The translations under genes and the position numbers were made by a program. The notes under the pieces were generated by a model, which was not told the DNA's origin, did not search any database, and saw only the letters and a program-made list of their open reading frames with translations. Shown one piece after another: positions 18,328-27,588 of a stretch of DNA of 64,000 bases. Numbering within the stretch: the first letter of the stretch is position 1; the number at the start of each line of letters is the position of its first letter. Origin of the DNA: JADLGL01 sp963732865 (GTDB lineage Bacteria > Pseudomonadota > Alphaproteobacteria > Rhizobiales > Kaistiaceae); NCBI GenBank assembly GCA_963732865.1, contig CAVTBC010000004.1:992001-1056000 (forward strand), in the 5' to 3' direction.

Positions 18328-19776
18328 GTGCTCCCAAGGCTTTGGCCTGCCGTCTTAAGCCTCGGCTGGCTTATCCTCGCCATCGCCGCCGCCGAGGCGG
18401 CGATGGCCGGCATCGGTTGGGCCGCCGCAGACGGGGCCGGCGAGGCCTTCGCGATCGGTGCGGCGATTACGGCGATGATCGGCGGCTGCGCCGTTCTGTC
18501 GACCAAGGGCCGGCAATTCGAGCTCAGCTTTCGCGACGCGGTGATCCTCACTGTTTCGGCGTGGTTTATCCTGCCGCTCTTCGCGGCGATTCCGATGGTC
18601 ATAGGACCGCTTTCGGCCAATACGATCGACGCCTATTTCGAAATGGTGTCGGCGGTGACGACGACTGGGTCAACGGCCTTTACGGGCCTTGATTCAATGC
18701 CGACTTCGATCCTGCTCTGGCGGTCGACTTTCCAATGGCTCGGCGGCTTCGGCATCATCGGCCTTGCCCTCGTCATCCTGCCGTTCCTGAAGATCGGCGG
18801 CATGCAGCTATTCCAGCTGGAATCGTCGGAGCGCGGGGAAAAGTATCTACCACGGATCCGGTCGATCGCGCGGGCGGTTGGCCAGATCTACCTCACGCTC
18901 ACTGCCCTTTGCTTTGTCACCTATCTCCTCCTTGGCATGACGCCGTTCGACGCACTCAATCATGCGCTCACGACGGTGTGCACCGGTGGATTCTCAACCC
19001 ATGACGCCTCGTTCGGATACTTCGAACGCCCAGCGCTGCGTTGGGCTGCGATTGTCTTCATGATCGCCGGATCGGTGCCGTTCCTCGCCTATTTAAGGCT
19101 AGGGCGACGCGGCGGTTTCAGTGATCGGGTTGAGCCCCAGGTGGTCGCCTTCTTTGTGGTCGTGATCGCGGCGGTGCTGGTGGTCTTCGCCTGGATATTC
19201 CTGACCGGCCGCTATGATGCCGGCGACGCTCTCACCGAGGCGGCGTTCAATGTCGTGTCGGTCATTTCGACTACCGGCTACGCCACCTCAGATTTCAACC
19301 AGTGGGGCACCTTCGCGGTCCTAGTGTTCTTCCTTCTGATGTTCCTCGGAGGCTGCAGTGGCTCGACCGCTGGCGGCATCAAGATTCTGCGCTACCAGAT
19401 CTTGTTGGCGACGCTGTTTCAGCAGGTTCGCCAGACGATCTATCCGCACATTGTTCAGCCTATCCGCTATGGCGGGCGTGCGCTCGGCAACGATCAGATC
19501 GTCTCGGTCGGCGTCTTCGTGTTTCTCTATGTCGCGACCTTTTCCGTCGTCGCAATCATCCTGGCGGTGACGGGGCTGGATACGATCACGGCGTTTTCCG
19601 GCGCGGCGCAGGCCCTCGGCAATGTCGGCCCGGGGCTTGGCGACATCATCGGACCGGCCGGCAATTTTGCCAGCCTCGACGGCTTTCAGAAACTGGTGCT
19701 CGCCATCGGCATGATCATGGGACGGCTGGAGATTCTCAGCGTCCTGGTTCTGCTCGTGCCGAGTTTCTATCGCTGA
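18328..19776 (+). CDS. trkH: TrkH-family potassium uptake protein
   Basis: K+ channel-like subunit of the Trk system, 482 aa, with about ten membrane helices and four pore loops. Pore segments are visible as VTTTGSTAFTGL, TTVCTGGFSTHD, VVSVISTTGYATSDF and ALGNVGPGLGDI. Each carries the Gly of the degenerate selectivity filter. It normally works with a cytoplasmic NAD-binding TrkA, which is not nearby. The GTG start at 18328 (MLPRLWPAV) is the first with a plausible N-terminal helix. Confidence 0.94.
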   Translation: MLPRLWPAVLSLGWLILAIAAAEAAMAGIGWAAADGAGEAFAIGAAITAMIGGCAVLSTKGRQFELSFRDAVILTVSAWFILPLFAAIPMVIGPLSANTIDAYFEMVSAVTTTGSTAFTGLDSMPTSILLWRSTFQWLGGFGIIGLALVILPFLKIGGMQLFQLESSERGEKYLPRIRSIARAVGQIYLTLTALCFVTYLLLGMTPFDALNHALTTVCTGGFSTHDASFGYFERPALRWAAIVFMIAGSVPFLAYLRLGRRGGFSDRVEPQVVAFFVVVIAAVLVVFAWIFLTGRYDAGDALTEAAFNVVSVISTTGYATSDFNQWGTFAVLVFFLLMFLGGCSGSTAGGIKILRYQILLATLFQQVRQTIYPHIVQPIRYGGRALGNDQIVSVGVFVFLYVATFSVVAIILAVTGLDTITAFSGAAQALGNVGPGLGDIIGPAGNFASLDGFQKLVLAIGMIMGRLEILSVLVLLVPSFYR

Positions 19777-19788
19777 GCCGGGGGCTCA
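19774..19788. other. Short hairpin holding the stop codons of two convergent genes
   Basis: TGAGCC-GGG-GGCTCA is a perfect 6-bp stem with a 3-base loop. Its left arm starts with the trkH stop and its right arm is the complement of the stop of the 27-aa ORF on the other strand. There is no U-tract, so if it works as a terminator it is not a classic one. Confidence 0.4.
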
Positions 19789-19869
19789 AAGCGCTCCGAG
19801 CAAGACTGCACCAACAAACAAGAACGCGGCACCCAACACGATCAAGCGAAGCGAGATTGTGGCTGTCAT
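19786..19869 (-). CDS. 27-residue single-helix membrane microprotein
   Basis: A short ORF beginning MTATISLRLIVLGAAF and ending FVGAVLLGAL, then TGA. After a short N-terminus with one Arg it is a single hydrophobic helix. AAGGGCGG lies 5 bases upstream of the ATG, a strong ribosome-binding site for so short an ORF. It converges on trkH, and both stop codons lie in one small hairpin. I know no family. Microproteins of this type often attach to larger membrane proteins, but that is inference. Confidence 0.45.
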   Translation of the reverse strand: MTATISLRLIVLGAAFLFVGAVLLGAL

Positions 19870-20155
19870 CGTTTCCGCCCTTTGGTGGTTCGACGGGTAG
19901 GTAGGCTATCGCGCAAAGCGGGAATGGCGAAGCGGAATTAGCGGGCAGGGCCGCACGAGCATCAACAATGGATTCCAACCGATTGGCTGAGAAGCGAATT
20001 CCCGCTGAACTGGGCCATCGGGCGTTGTGGACAAGCGCCCGCCATTGCCGCGCCACCGAGCAGCGGGGCGGTGGCAAAACACTTGCCGGCTCGTTCACGT
20101 TGACCTACGGCGAGGGGCGGGATCTCGAACGCGGCCGTTCCGGCGAGAGGCACTC

Positions 20156-21043
20156 TTGAACCACACGCTGAAAATCGCCGTGGGGAGCCTCATCGTTGGC
20201 GCCGCCGTCCTGGCGATCAAGCTAGTTGCCTACTTCCTGACTGGGAGCATCGGCCTCTATTCGGACGCGATGGAGAGCATCGTCAATGTTGGCGCGGCGG
20301 CGGCCGTAATCGGGGCCGTCTGGGTGGCGCGCAAGCCCGCCGATGCCAACCACCCCTATGGGCATACCAAGGCCGAATATTTCTCGGCTGTCGCGGAAGG
20401 CGTGTTGATCATCATCGCCGCCGGCCTGATCCTGAGCGAGGCGTTCCGGGGCTTCGTCAATCCGCCGGTGATCGAGGAACCGACGATCGGCCTCATCGTC
20501 AATCTTTCCGCCACGGTGCTCAACGGCACCTGGGGGTGGGTTCTCATCAGCCGGGGGCGGCGGCTGGCGTCGCCTGCACTCGTAGCGGACGGACGGCACC
20601 TGTTCGCCGATGTCGTCACCTCGGTCGGCGTCGCGGTGGGCGTCATCATCGCCATCGTCACGACCATCGCCATCCTCGACCCGATCGTCGCGTCTCTGGT
20701 CGCCCTCAACGTCCTCTGGTCCGGCTGGCGCCTTGTGAAGGAGTCGGTGTCGGGGCTGATGGACGAGGCCGCGCCGAGCGAACAGGTCGAACGCATGCGC
20801 GCGATCATCGCCAAGAATGCACAGGGCGCCATCGAGGCCCATGACGTGCGCACCCGGAACGCCGGCGCGCTGACCTTTCTTGACTTCCATCTGGTCGTGG
20901 CGGGCGACATGCCGGTCACCGCGGCGCACGATATTTGCGACCGGATCGAACGGGCGCTGCGCGAAGAGTTCCCGGATCTGCGCATCACGATCCACGTCGA
21001 GCCGGAAGACAAGGCCAAACACGCCGGCATCGTCGTAGTCTGA
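20156..21043 (+). CDS. Cation diffusion facilitator (CDF) transporter
   Basis: An efflux pump for divalent cations (Zn2+, Fe2+, Co2+, Mn2+), 295 aa. Six membrane helices span about residues 5-205. Transport-site motifs are YSDAMESIVN in helix 2 and HLFADVVTSVGVAVG in helix 5 (Asp/His pairs), followed by a cytoplasmic ferredoxin-like domain (about 210-290). The HPYGHTKAEYFSA loop is typical. The start is TTG at 20156, with GAGAGG 6 bases upstream. A longer in-frame extension to 20027 has no helix or family character. Metal specificity is not decided by sequence. Confidence 0.92.
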   Translation: MNHTLKIAVGSLIVGAAVLAIKLVAYFLTGSIGLYSDAMESIVNVGAAAAVIGAVWVARKPADANHPYGHTKAEYFSAVAEGVLIIIAAGLILSEAFRGFVNPPVIEEPTIGLIVNLSATVLNGTWGWVLISRGRRLASPALVADGRHLFADVVTSVGVAVGVIIAIVTTIAILDPIVASLVALNVLWSGWRLVKESVSGLMDEAAPSEQVERMRAIIAKNAQGAIEAHDVRTRNAGALTFLDFHLVVAGDMPVTAAHDICDRIERALREEFPDLRITIHVEPEDKAKHAGIVVV

Positions 21044-21096
21044 TCGCCGAGCAAGGTTGACCGGTCCTTAACCCCTAGGGCGGCATTGATCGCAAC

Positions 21097-21903
21097 ATGC
21101 TCCGTCGTGTTGTGTATCTGGCGGTTTCCGCACTCGTTCTGGCGACAGCTCTGACCAGCTGCGCGACGTTCAAATATGAACCGCGCCAGGCGTGGCGGGC
21201 GCAGGCGGAGCGCGCCTGCATGGCCGACCGACCCTTCCGCCGCGACGCCACGATCGAACAGCTCCGGCCGATCCGCGATCATCTGATTTGCGGCCTGACC
21301 AAGCCGCTGGCGGTCTCGGCACTGACGGACGGCACCGTTGCCATGACCCCGACCGCAACGATGGACTGCTCGATGGCGACGACGCTCAACGCCTGGCTTA
21401 CTGGCGCGGTGCAGCCGGCGGCGCTCGCCCGGCTTGGTTCGCCGGTCGTGGCGATCCACGATTTCGGCGCCTATTCGTGCCGGCCGGTGAACAACCAGAC
21501 CGGCGGCGACCCCTCCGAGCATGCCTTCGGCAACGCCATCGATGTCGCCTCCTTCGAACTCGCCGATGGCCGGATCGTCTCGGTGGCGAGCGACTGGAGC
21601 CATGGTACGCAGGCGGAACGGGATTTTCTCCGTGAGATCGAGGCGCGCGCCTGCCAATATTTCGCCACCGTGCTCGGACCCGGCTATCCGCTGCATGACG
21701 ACCATTTCCACCTCGATATGGCGCAGCGGTCGACGCCCTACTGCAATCCGTCGCCGTCGATCCCGCCGGTTCGGACGGCCGAGGCAGCGCCGGGACAGGC
21801 GCCCTTCGCCTATGCCGACGATGCAGCGGCGGCGACCATTATCGATCCTGCCGCCGGCGATCCGGGGCCGCTCGCCCGGCTCCTTGGCGCGCTGATCCGC
21901 TAG
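21097..21903 (+). CDS. Extensin-like lipoprotein, LAS-type metallopeptidase fold
   Basis: A 268-aa protein with a lipobox at its N-terminus (ALTSC, Cys near residue 22), so probably anchored in the outer membrane. It matches the 'extensin-like C-terminal' family common in Hyphomicrobiales. Motifs SEHAFGNAIDVASF and HDDHFHLDM give the His/Asp and HxH zinc ligands of LAS (lysostaphin/D-Ala-D-Ala) peptidases. Six or more Cys suggest disulfides. A role in trimming peptidoglycan cross-links is likely by fold, not shown. It follows the CDF gene by 53 bp. Confidence 0.82.
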   Translation: MLRRVVYLAVSALVLATALTSCATFKYEPRQAWRAQAERACMADRPFRRDATIEQLRPIRDHLICGLTKPLAVSALTDGTVAMTPTATMDCSMATTLNAWLTGAVQPAALARLGSPVVAIHDFGAYSCRPVNNQTGGDPSEHAFGNAIDVASFELADGRIVSVASDWSHGTQAERDFLREIEARACQYFATVLGPGYPLHDDHFHLDMAQRSTPYCNPSPSIPPVRTAEAAPGQAPFAYADDAAAATIIDPAAGDPGPLARLLGALIR

Positions 21904-22043
21904 TGCATTTTCAGCTTCATAAAGTCTGTCGTGGCAGCCAAATCGTATGGCGCTGTCAAGGAATCGGCGTTATTTCTTCTTGTGCCCTCAAGTGAGGGAT
22001 CGGGCCCACTATCCCGTTTTCAAATAGTGCCTGGAGGAAGACC

Positions 22044-22163
22044 TTGGACAAAGGAAAGGGTAGCGCGAAGGGCGCTGCTAAGCCTGCCGCCAAAGCCGCC
22101 GCACCGGCGAAGAAAGCCGCCGCTGCTCCGGCAAAGAAGGCGCCTGCGAAAAAGGGCAAGTAG
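22044..22163 (+). CDS. 39-residue Lys/Ala-rich basic protein (histone H1-like tail)
   Basis: A short ORF starting at TTG with GGAGG 6 bases upstream. The product is nearly all Ala, Lys, Pro and Gly, with repeats such as AKKAAAAPAKKAPAKK, and ends KGK. The composition resembles the C-terminal tail of histone H1-like or AlgP-type DNA-binding proteins, so nucleic-acid binding is plausible. A strong hairpin follows 16 bases after the stop, supporting a real transcription unit. An unrelated chance ORF cannot be excluded given its low complexity. Confidence 0.55.
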   Translation: MDKGKGSAKGAAKPAAKAAAPAKKAAAAPAKKAPAKKGK

Positions 22164-22179
22164 AGCCCGCGTCGATCCG

Positions 22180-22210
22180 GGCGGCCGCGGCTCGTTACCT
22201 CGCGGCCGCC
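22180..22210. terminator. Bidirectional-type terminator hairpin between convergent genes
   Basis: A perfect 10-bp stem GGCGGCCGCG / CGCGGCCGCC with an 11-base loop, followed by TGTTATT. It lies between the stop of the Lys/Ala-rich ORF and the stop of the convergent hydantoinase gene. Confidence 0.55.
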
Positions 22211-22212
22211 TG

Positions 22213-25200
22213 TTATTCGCGCCTGCCGTAGCCGCCGCCAGTCGGCGTCGTGACGATCACCGCATCTGTGGCGCGCAGCCTCGTCTGATCCGACCCTGCC
22301 AGCTCTTCTATCGTGCCGTCCGCGCGGCAAATCCGCGTCGCGCCAAGCGCGCCAGGGTCACCGCCCGCCAGGCCGTGCGGTGGTACTCGGCGATGCGAGG
22401 CGAGGATGGCGAGGTCCATATCCTGGAGGAAGCGGATCGTGCGTTCGGTGCCGTCGCCGGCCGACCAGCGGCCTTTGCCGCCGGATGCCTCGCGGATGTG
22501 GAAATCCTCAAGGACGACCGGAAAGCGCAGCTCCAAAATCTCCGGGTCGGTGAGGCGGGAATTGGTCATGTGGGTTTGCACCGCTGGCGTTCCGTCGAAG
22601 CCGGGGCCGGCCGGCGAACCGGACGCGATGGTCTCGTAGTACTGATAGCGGTCATTGCCGAAGGTGAGGTTGTTCATCGTGCCTTGGCTTGAGGCCATCG
22701 CCCCGAGGGCGCCGAAGACGCAGTCCGTGACCTGCATGCTGGTTTCGACATTGCCGGCGGCGACGGCGGCCGGGTAGCGCGGCCGCAGCATCGAGCCGTC
22801 GGGGATGATGATGTTGAGCGGGCGGAGGCACCCGGCATTGATCGGGATGGCGCCGCCGACCATGACGCGGAAGCAGTAAAGGACTGCGGCGCGGGTCACT
22901 GGCTCGGGTGCGTTGAAATTGTTCGGCTGCTGCGGCGAGGTGCCGGCGAAATCCAGTGTTGCCTCGCGCTTCTCCTTGTCGACAGAAATACAGACGCGGA
23001 TCGTTGCGCCTTGGTCCGTCTCCATCGCGAATTCGGAATCGGCGAGCGCATCAATGACACGGCGGACGGCTTCCTCGGCGTTGTCCATGACGTGGCCCAT
23101 ATAGGCGTCGACGACGGCGTTGCCATATTCGGCGACGAGGCGACGCAGCCCGGCGGCGCCGCGCTCATTGGCGGCGATCTGGGCGCGGAGGTCGGCGAGG
23201 TTCTGGGCAAGGTTGCGGACGGGGTAGGTGTGCCCGGTCAGCAGAACGGTGACCTCGGCCTCGCGAAAACGGCTATTTTCGACCAGCCTGAAGTTTTCGA
23301 TAAGCACGCCTTCCTCGTTGACCGTCGTGGCGCGCGGTGTCATCGAGCCCGGGGCAAGACCGCCGATATCGGCATGGTGGCCACGCGAGGCGACCCAGAA
23401 GCGAATGTGTGTGTCTGTATCGTCGAACACCGGCGTGACGACGGTGATGTCCGGCAGGTGCGTGCCGCCATCATAGGGAGCGTTGAGAGCGAAGACGTCG
23501 CCGGGACGGACCATGCCGGCATTCTTGCGGATGATCGTTTCGACGGATCGGTCCATCGAGCCGAGATGGACGGGGACGTGCGGCGCGTTGGCGACGAGTT
23601 CGCCCTCGCCGTTGAAGAGGGCGCAGGAGAAATCGAGCCGCTCCTTGATATTGACCGACTGAGCGGTGTTTTGCAGCGCCACGCCCATCTCCTCAGCGAT
23701 CGCCATGAAGCGGTTGCTGAAGAGCTCCAGCATGACGGGATCGGCGTCGGTGCCGATTGCCCGCTGGTCGGCCCCGGTGCCACTCCGCGACAAGACGATG
23801 TGATCGCGCGTGTTGATCTGTGCCGACCAGCCGGCTTCGACGATGATGGTCTGGTGCGGCTCGATGATTAGGGCTGGGCCCGCGAGGCGGTGCCCCGGGC
23901 GGAGGTCGGCGCGGAGATAGACGGGGGCGCCGCGCCAACCGCCCGAGAACAAGCGGGTTTCGCTGTGGGCGACCGGACGATCGGTTGCCAGCGGATGTTC
24001 CGGCTCGTCGACCGTGGTGTCGGCAACCGAAGCCTCGACTTCCAGCATTTCCAGCACGATCGGCTTGCCGGGAAAGACGAAGCCGAACTGCCGCCGGTGC
24101 TCCGCCTCGAAGCTGGTGGCAATCTCCGCCGGGGCAGGGAATGGCCCCCGAGGCGCGATCGGCACGGGCAGCGTCGCGTCGGAGCCGTCGTAGCGGAGGT
24201 GAGCGCGGACAAGGAGCTCTGGGGCGGCCGCTTCGCCGAGCTGCGCGGCGACATCGTTCGAAGCCTCGGCGACCAGTCCGTCGATGGCAGCTCTCATCCG
24301 ACTGGCGGCGCCGGCTTCGGCGAGACCGATCAAGACCGCCCTGTTGCGGTTGGCCGAGACAGGCGCGAGGCCGATGCCATAGGCCGACAGGACTCCGGAA
24401 AGCGGGTGGATGTGGATGGTCTTCATACCGAGCGCGTCGGCGACAGCACAGGCGTGCTGGCCGCCGGCGCCGCCGAAACAGGCGAGGGTATAGCGGCCGA
24501 CGTCGTGGCCGCGCTGCACCGAGATCTTGCGGATGGCGTTGGCCATGTTCTCGATGGCGATCTTGAGGAAGCCGTCGGCAATCTCCTCGGCGCTGCGGCC
24601 GTCGCCGACTTTGGCGGCGAGTTCGGCGAAGCGCGAGCGGACGATCTCGGCATCGAGCGGCTCGTTCTGCTGCGGCCCGAAGACGGCCGGGAAGAAGTCC
24701 GGGTTGAGCTTGCCCGCGAGGACATTGGCGTCGGTGACGGTGAGGGGGCCGCCGCGCCGATAGGCGGCGGGACCCGGGTCGGCCCCAGCCGAATCCGGCC
24801 CCACCTGGAAACGGCCGCCATCGAAATGGAGGATCGAACCGCCGCCTGCGGCGATCGTGTTCACCCGCATCACCGGTGCGCGCAGGCGAACACCGGCGAT
24901 CTCGGTGTCGAAGTCCCGCTCATACGCGCCGTCATAGTGCGAGACGTCGGTCGAAGTGCCGCCCATGTCGAAGCCGATGATTCGGCTGAGGCCCGCCATT
25001 GCAGCGGTCTCGACGGCGCCGACGACGCCACCGGCGGGACCGGATAGGATCGCGTCCTTGCCTTGGAAATGCGCTGCGTCGGCGAGGCCGCCGGAGGACT
25101 GCATGAAGAACAGTCGTGTGGTCTCGCCCAAGGCCGTCGCGACGCGGCCGACGTGATGTCGGAGGAGCGGCGAGAGATAGGCGTCGACCACGCTGGTGTC

Positions 25201-25815
25201 ACCGCGGCCGATAAACTTCACCAGCGGCGAGACCTGGTGGCTGGCGGATATCTGGGTGAAGCCGGCGTCGCGGGCGAGTTGGGCGACCAGCATCTCGTGC
25301 TCGGGAAATGCCCAGGCGTGCATGAAAGCGATGGCGACGGCGGCGATGCCTTCGTCGCGGGCGTCGTCCAATGCTTCGCGGATGGCTGTGGGATCGGGGC
25401 TCCGTTCCACGGCGCCGTCAGCGCGGACGCGCTCGCTTACCTCGACGACGCGCTCATAGAGCATCTCGGGTTTTTCGACGATCTTGGCGAAGATATCGGG
25501 GCGGGCCTGGTTGCCGATCCGCAGGGCATCGCGGAATCCCTTGGTGACGAGCAGGAGGACGCGCGCACCATTGCGCTCGAGGAGCGCGTTGGTGGCGACC
25601 GTCGTTCCCATCTTGACCGTGCCGATGGTCGCGTTGGGGATCGGATTGCCGGCGGCAAGGCCGAGCGCCCGCCGGATGCCCTCGATGGCGGCGTCGGGAT
25701 AGGCGGGGCTCTGCGACAGGAGCTTGGAGGCATGCAGGGCGCCGGCCGGATCGCGGGCGACGATGTCGGTGAAGGTGCCGCCGCGATCGATCCAGAAGTC
25801 CCAACCTCTCGTCAT
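22213..25815 (-). CDS. 5-oxoprolinase-type fused hydantoinase A/B
   Basis: A 1200-aa protein joining hydantoinase A/oxoprolinase (about residues 1-690) and hydantoinase B (about 700-1190), the arrangement of ATP-dependent 5-oxoprolinase, which opens 5-oxo-L-proline to glutamate. The N-terminus has FWIDRGGTFTDIVARDP and the ATPase-like IIGFDMGGTSTDVS. The B half has DVFALNAPYDGGTHLPD, ASRGHHADIGGLAPGSM and ends near GGGYGRRE. Start at 25815 (MTRGWDFW) matches family N-termini; the frame extends 12 codons upstream without similarity. A single-gene fusion like this favours 5-oxoprolinase over N-methylhydantoinase, but substrate is inferred. Confidence 0.9.
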   Translation of the reverse strand: MTRGWDFWIDRGGTFTDIVARDPAGALHASKLLSQSPAYPDAAIEGIRRALGLAAGNPIPNATIGTVKMGTTVATNALLERNGARVLLLVTKGFRDALRIGNQARPDIFAKIVEKPEMLYERVVEVSERVRADGAVERSPDPTAIREALDDARDEGIAAVAIAFMHAWAFPEHEMLVAQLARDAGFTQISASHQVSPLVKFIGRGDTSVVDAYLSPLLRHHVGRVATALGETTRLFFMQSSGGLADAAHFQGKDAILSGPAGGVVGAVETAAMAGLSRIIGFDMGGTSTDVSHYDGAYERDFDTEIAGVRLRAPVMRVNTIAAGGGSILHFDGGRFQVGPDSAGADPGPAAYRRGGPLTVTDANVLAGKLNPDFFPAVFGPQQNEPLDAEIVRSRFAELAAKVGDGRSAEEIADGFLKIAIENMANAIRKISVQRGHDVGRYTLACFGGAGGQHACAVADALGMKTIHIHPLSGVLSAYGIGLAPVSANRNRAVLIGLAEAGAASRMRAAIDGLVAEASNDVAAQLGEAAAPELLVRAHLRYDGSDATLPVPIAPRGPFPAPAEIATSFEAEHRRQFGFVFPGKPIVLEMLEVEASVADTTVDEPEHPLATDRPVAHSETRLFSGGWRGAPVYLRADLRPGHRLAGPALIIEPHQTIIVEAGWSAQINTRDHIVLSRSGTGADQRAIGTDADPVMLELFSNRFMAIAEEMGVALQNTAQSVNIKERLDFSCALFNGEGELVANAPHVPVHLGSMDRSVETIIRKNAGMVRPGDVFALNAPYDGGTHLPDITVVTPVFDDTDTHIRFWVASRGHHADIGGLAPGSMTPRATTVNEEGVLIENFRLVENSRFREAEVTVLLTGHTYPVRNLAQNLADLRAQIAANERGAAGLRRLVAEYGNAVVDAYMGHVMDNAEEAVRRVIDALADSEFAMETDQGATIRVCISVDKEKREATLDFAGTSPQQPNNFNAPEPVTRAAVLYCFRVMVGGAIPINAGCLRPLNIIIPDGSMLRPRYPAAVAAGNVETSMQVTDCVFGALGAMASSQGTMNNLTFGNDRYQYYETIASGSPAGPGFDGTPAVQTHMTNSRLTDPEILELRFPVVLEDFHIREASGGKGRWSAGDGTERTIRFLQDMDLAILASHRRVPPHGLAGGDPGALGATRICRADGTIEELAGSDQTRLRATDAVIVTTPTGGGYGRRE

Positions 25816-25949
25816 GGGCTGACAATGGAACGCGCGGCGCCTAAAGGGCAATGCGCCTCGTGGACGCCGCCGCCGGCAGGAACCAGTGGAATCACCCTGT
25901 GGCCGCGAAGCCGCTTCGCGCGCTCCCGCTGCTGGGTTAGGTTGCTTCC

Positions 25950-26648
25950 ATGAGTCTCTGGCAGCGTTTCACCAAGGTGCTTGGCGACGGGGTTGAAGCG
26001 ACGAGCGGTCTGATCGACCGCGTCTCCGCGCGGCTCGGCGGCGATCCCGAGGACCGCAAGCAGATGACCTTCTCGATCGCCATCGTAGCGCTAGCGGCGA
26101 AGATGGCGAAAGCGGACGGCGTCGTGACTTTTGACGAGATCACCGCGTTCCGGCGGCTCGTGGCCTACCCGGAGTCCCAGGCGCGGCATGTCGAGCGGCT
26201 GTTCGATCTCGCCCGCCGCGACGTCGCCGGCTACGAATCCTATGCGGCCAGGATTGCTGCGCTGTACGAGCCGAACGACCCGATCTTCACTGACATCGTC
26301 GACGCCCTGTTCGAGATCGCCGGCGCCGACAATTTCATCCACGAGGCCGAGATTGCCTACCTCGCCGGCGTCGCGAGTGTGTTCGGCATCAGCGCGCTGC
26401 AGTTCGAGCGGATCAAGCTGCGCCACACCATGCCGGAGGAGGGCGACCCCTATCTGATCCTCGGCGCCGACCGGACGCTGAGCTTCGACGAACTGCGCAA
26501 ACGCTATCGCAAGCTTGTCGCCGAAAACCATCCGGACCGGCTGCTGGCGCGCGGCGTCCCGCCCGAGTTTGTCGCGGTCGCCAACCGGCGCCTGGCGGCG
26601 ATCAATGTCGCCTGGGACCGGATCGAGATGGAGCGGCGGCCGGCTTAG
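25950..26648 (+). CDS. TerB/DjlA-like J-domain co-chaperone
   Basis: A 232-aa protein with a TerB-like helical domain (about residues 35-150; AAKMAKADGVVTFDEI and FIHEAEIAYLAGVASVFG carry paired acidic motifs). A C-terminal J domain follows (about 165-228; DPYLILGADRTLSFDELR, then the HPD tripeptide in ENHPDRLLARG). DjlA-type proteins stimulate DnaK and are linked to envelope stress. Unlike E. coli DjlA there is no N-terminal membrane helix, so this one is probably cytosolic. Confidence 0.87.
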   Translation: MSLWQRFTKVLGDGVEATSGLIDRVSARLGGDPEDRKQMTFSIAIVALAAKMAKADGVVTFDEITAFRRLVAYPESQARHVERLFDLARRDVAGYESYAARIAALYEPNDPIFTDIVDALFEIAGADNFIHEAEIAYLAGVASVFGISALQFERIKLRHTMPEEGDPYLILGADRTLSFDELRKRYRKLVAENHPDRLLARGVPPEFVAVANRRLAAINVAWDRIEMERRPA

Positions 26649-26649
26649 C

Positions 26650-27532
26650 CTATGTGCGCGGAGGCCATTCGCCATCTGCCCGCGCGAAGTCGACAACGCG
26701 CTCGCGCCTCATGACGGCCTTCCAAGTGCCATCGTCGCGGACGTAGCTGAGGTCACGCGTTGGTTGGCCAAAGGCCCGCATCTCCTCGCGGGATATCAGG
26801 CGGATTTTCGCCTTCTCGGCGTCGCTCAGGGTTTGCCATACAGCCGTCAACATGGCCGGACCGGTGGCGTTGGAGGGGTTGTTGACGGGACGCTTGCGCA
26901 GCTTGTTCCAGGCCTTTCGTCCCGCCCGCCTTATGTTCGCTGCTGCTCCTTCCAGGCAAGCGCAAGATCCTTGCCTCCGGGGTGGCGATCATATGATCCA
27001 TGTCGAGAAGCCACGCCTTGTTAGGGCGATCGCGAAAATCGCGAAAGGAGAGCGTGCAGACGGAGTTGCGCAAGTCGTCGAAGGGCTGGAGGCAGAGACT
27101 GTCGGCATCGGCGTAGACCCCGCCGAACAGGGACAAGGCCGCAACGCGCAACAGATCTGCGCGCATCGTCGCCGGCACGCAGGCGCGGAACAGGCGTGCC
27201 GCGTCGGCGCCATGATGGGTCGCAATCAAGGATTCGGCGCTTTCATCGTTCCATTGGATGTACGCCCAGCGGGGATGCATCGCCGGCCAACTGCGCATCC
27301 GCGCGGCGACATCAGGCGGCGGATCGGCGCTGTCCCAGAATTGATGGATGATCTTGGGGACGATGGCCTGGCCGCGTTGCCGCTTAGGCGATGCGGGACG
27401 CGTTTCGTCGGGAACAGGCGCTTCCGCATTGGGGCGTTCGCCCTCCAACGTCGTATCGACCACGGTTCGCCCCCTCCACCGCCACAGCGAAACGCTATCA
27501 TGCTTTGCTGCGACCGCTCCAGTCGGTCCCAT
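26650..27532 (-). pseudogene. GT32-type sugar-binding glycosyltransferase, frameshifted
   Basis: The first part has the signature of DXD-containing glycosyltransferases (GT32/Och1-like): IVPKIIHQFWD, RADLLRVAALSLFGGVYADAD (DxD of the nucleotide-sugar/metal site) and LLDMDHMIATPEA. Just after that, around 26960, the frame changes. The next frame continues with LEGAAANIRRAGRKAWNKL, RPVNNPSNATGPAMLTAVWQ and a C-terminus ending at 26650, as expected for the family. One extra base explains it. Given similar single indels in ftsZ and ligA, sequence error is at least as likely as a true mutation. The start is uncertain (ATG 27532 or 27565, or a later GTG). It probably acts on surface polysaccharide. 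Confidence 0.65.
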
Positions 27533-27553
27533 GGCCGCCGGGTGCACGTCCGC

Positions 27554-27582
27554 TTGACCCCGCACTCTGCCTCACCGCATAT
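27554..27582 (+). promoter_or_regulatory. Promoter of the RNase P RNA gene
   Basis: TTGACC (27554-27559), 17 bases, then GCATAT (27577-27582). Transcription would start about 27589, exactly where the P1 stem of the RNA begins. The near-consensus -35, ideal spacing and agreement with the RNA end make this the best promoter in the window. Confidence 0.65.
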
Positions 27583-27588
27583 CGCCGG

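Noticed and set aside
25904..25920. Palindrome CGCGAAGC-C-GCTTCGCG before the TerB/J-domain gene
   Set aside because: High-GC palindromes of this size are common, there is no U-run, and no regulator can be linked to it.
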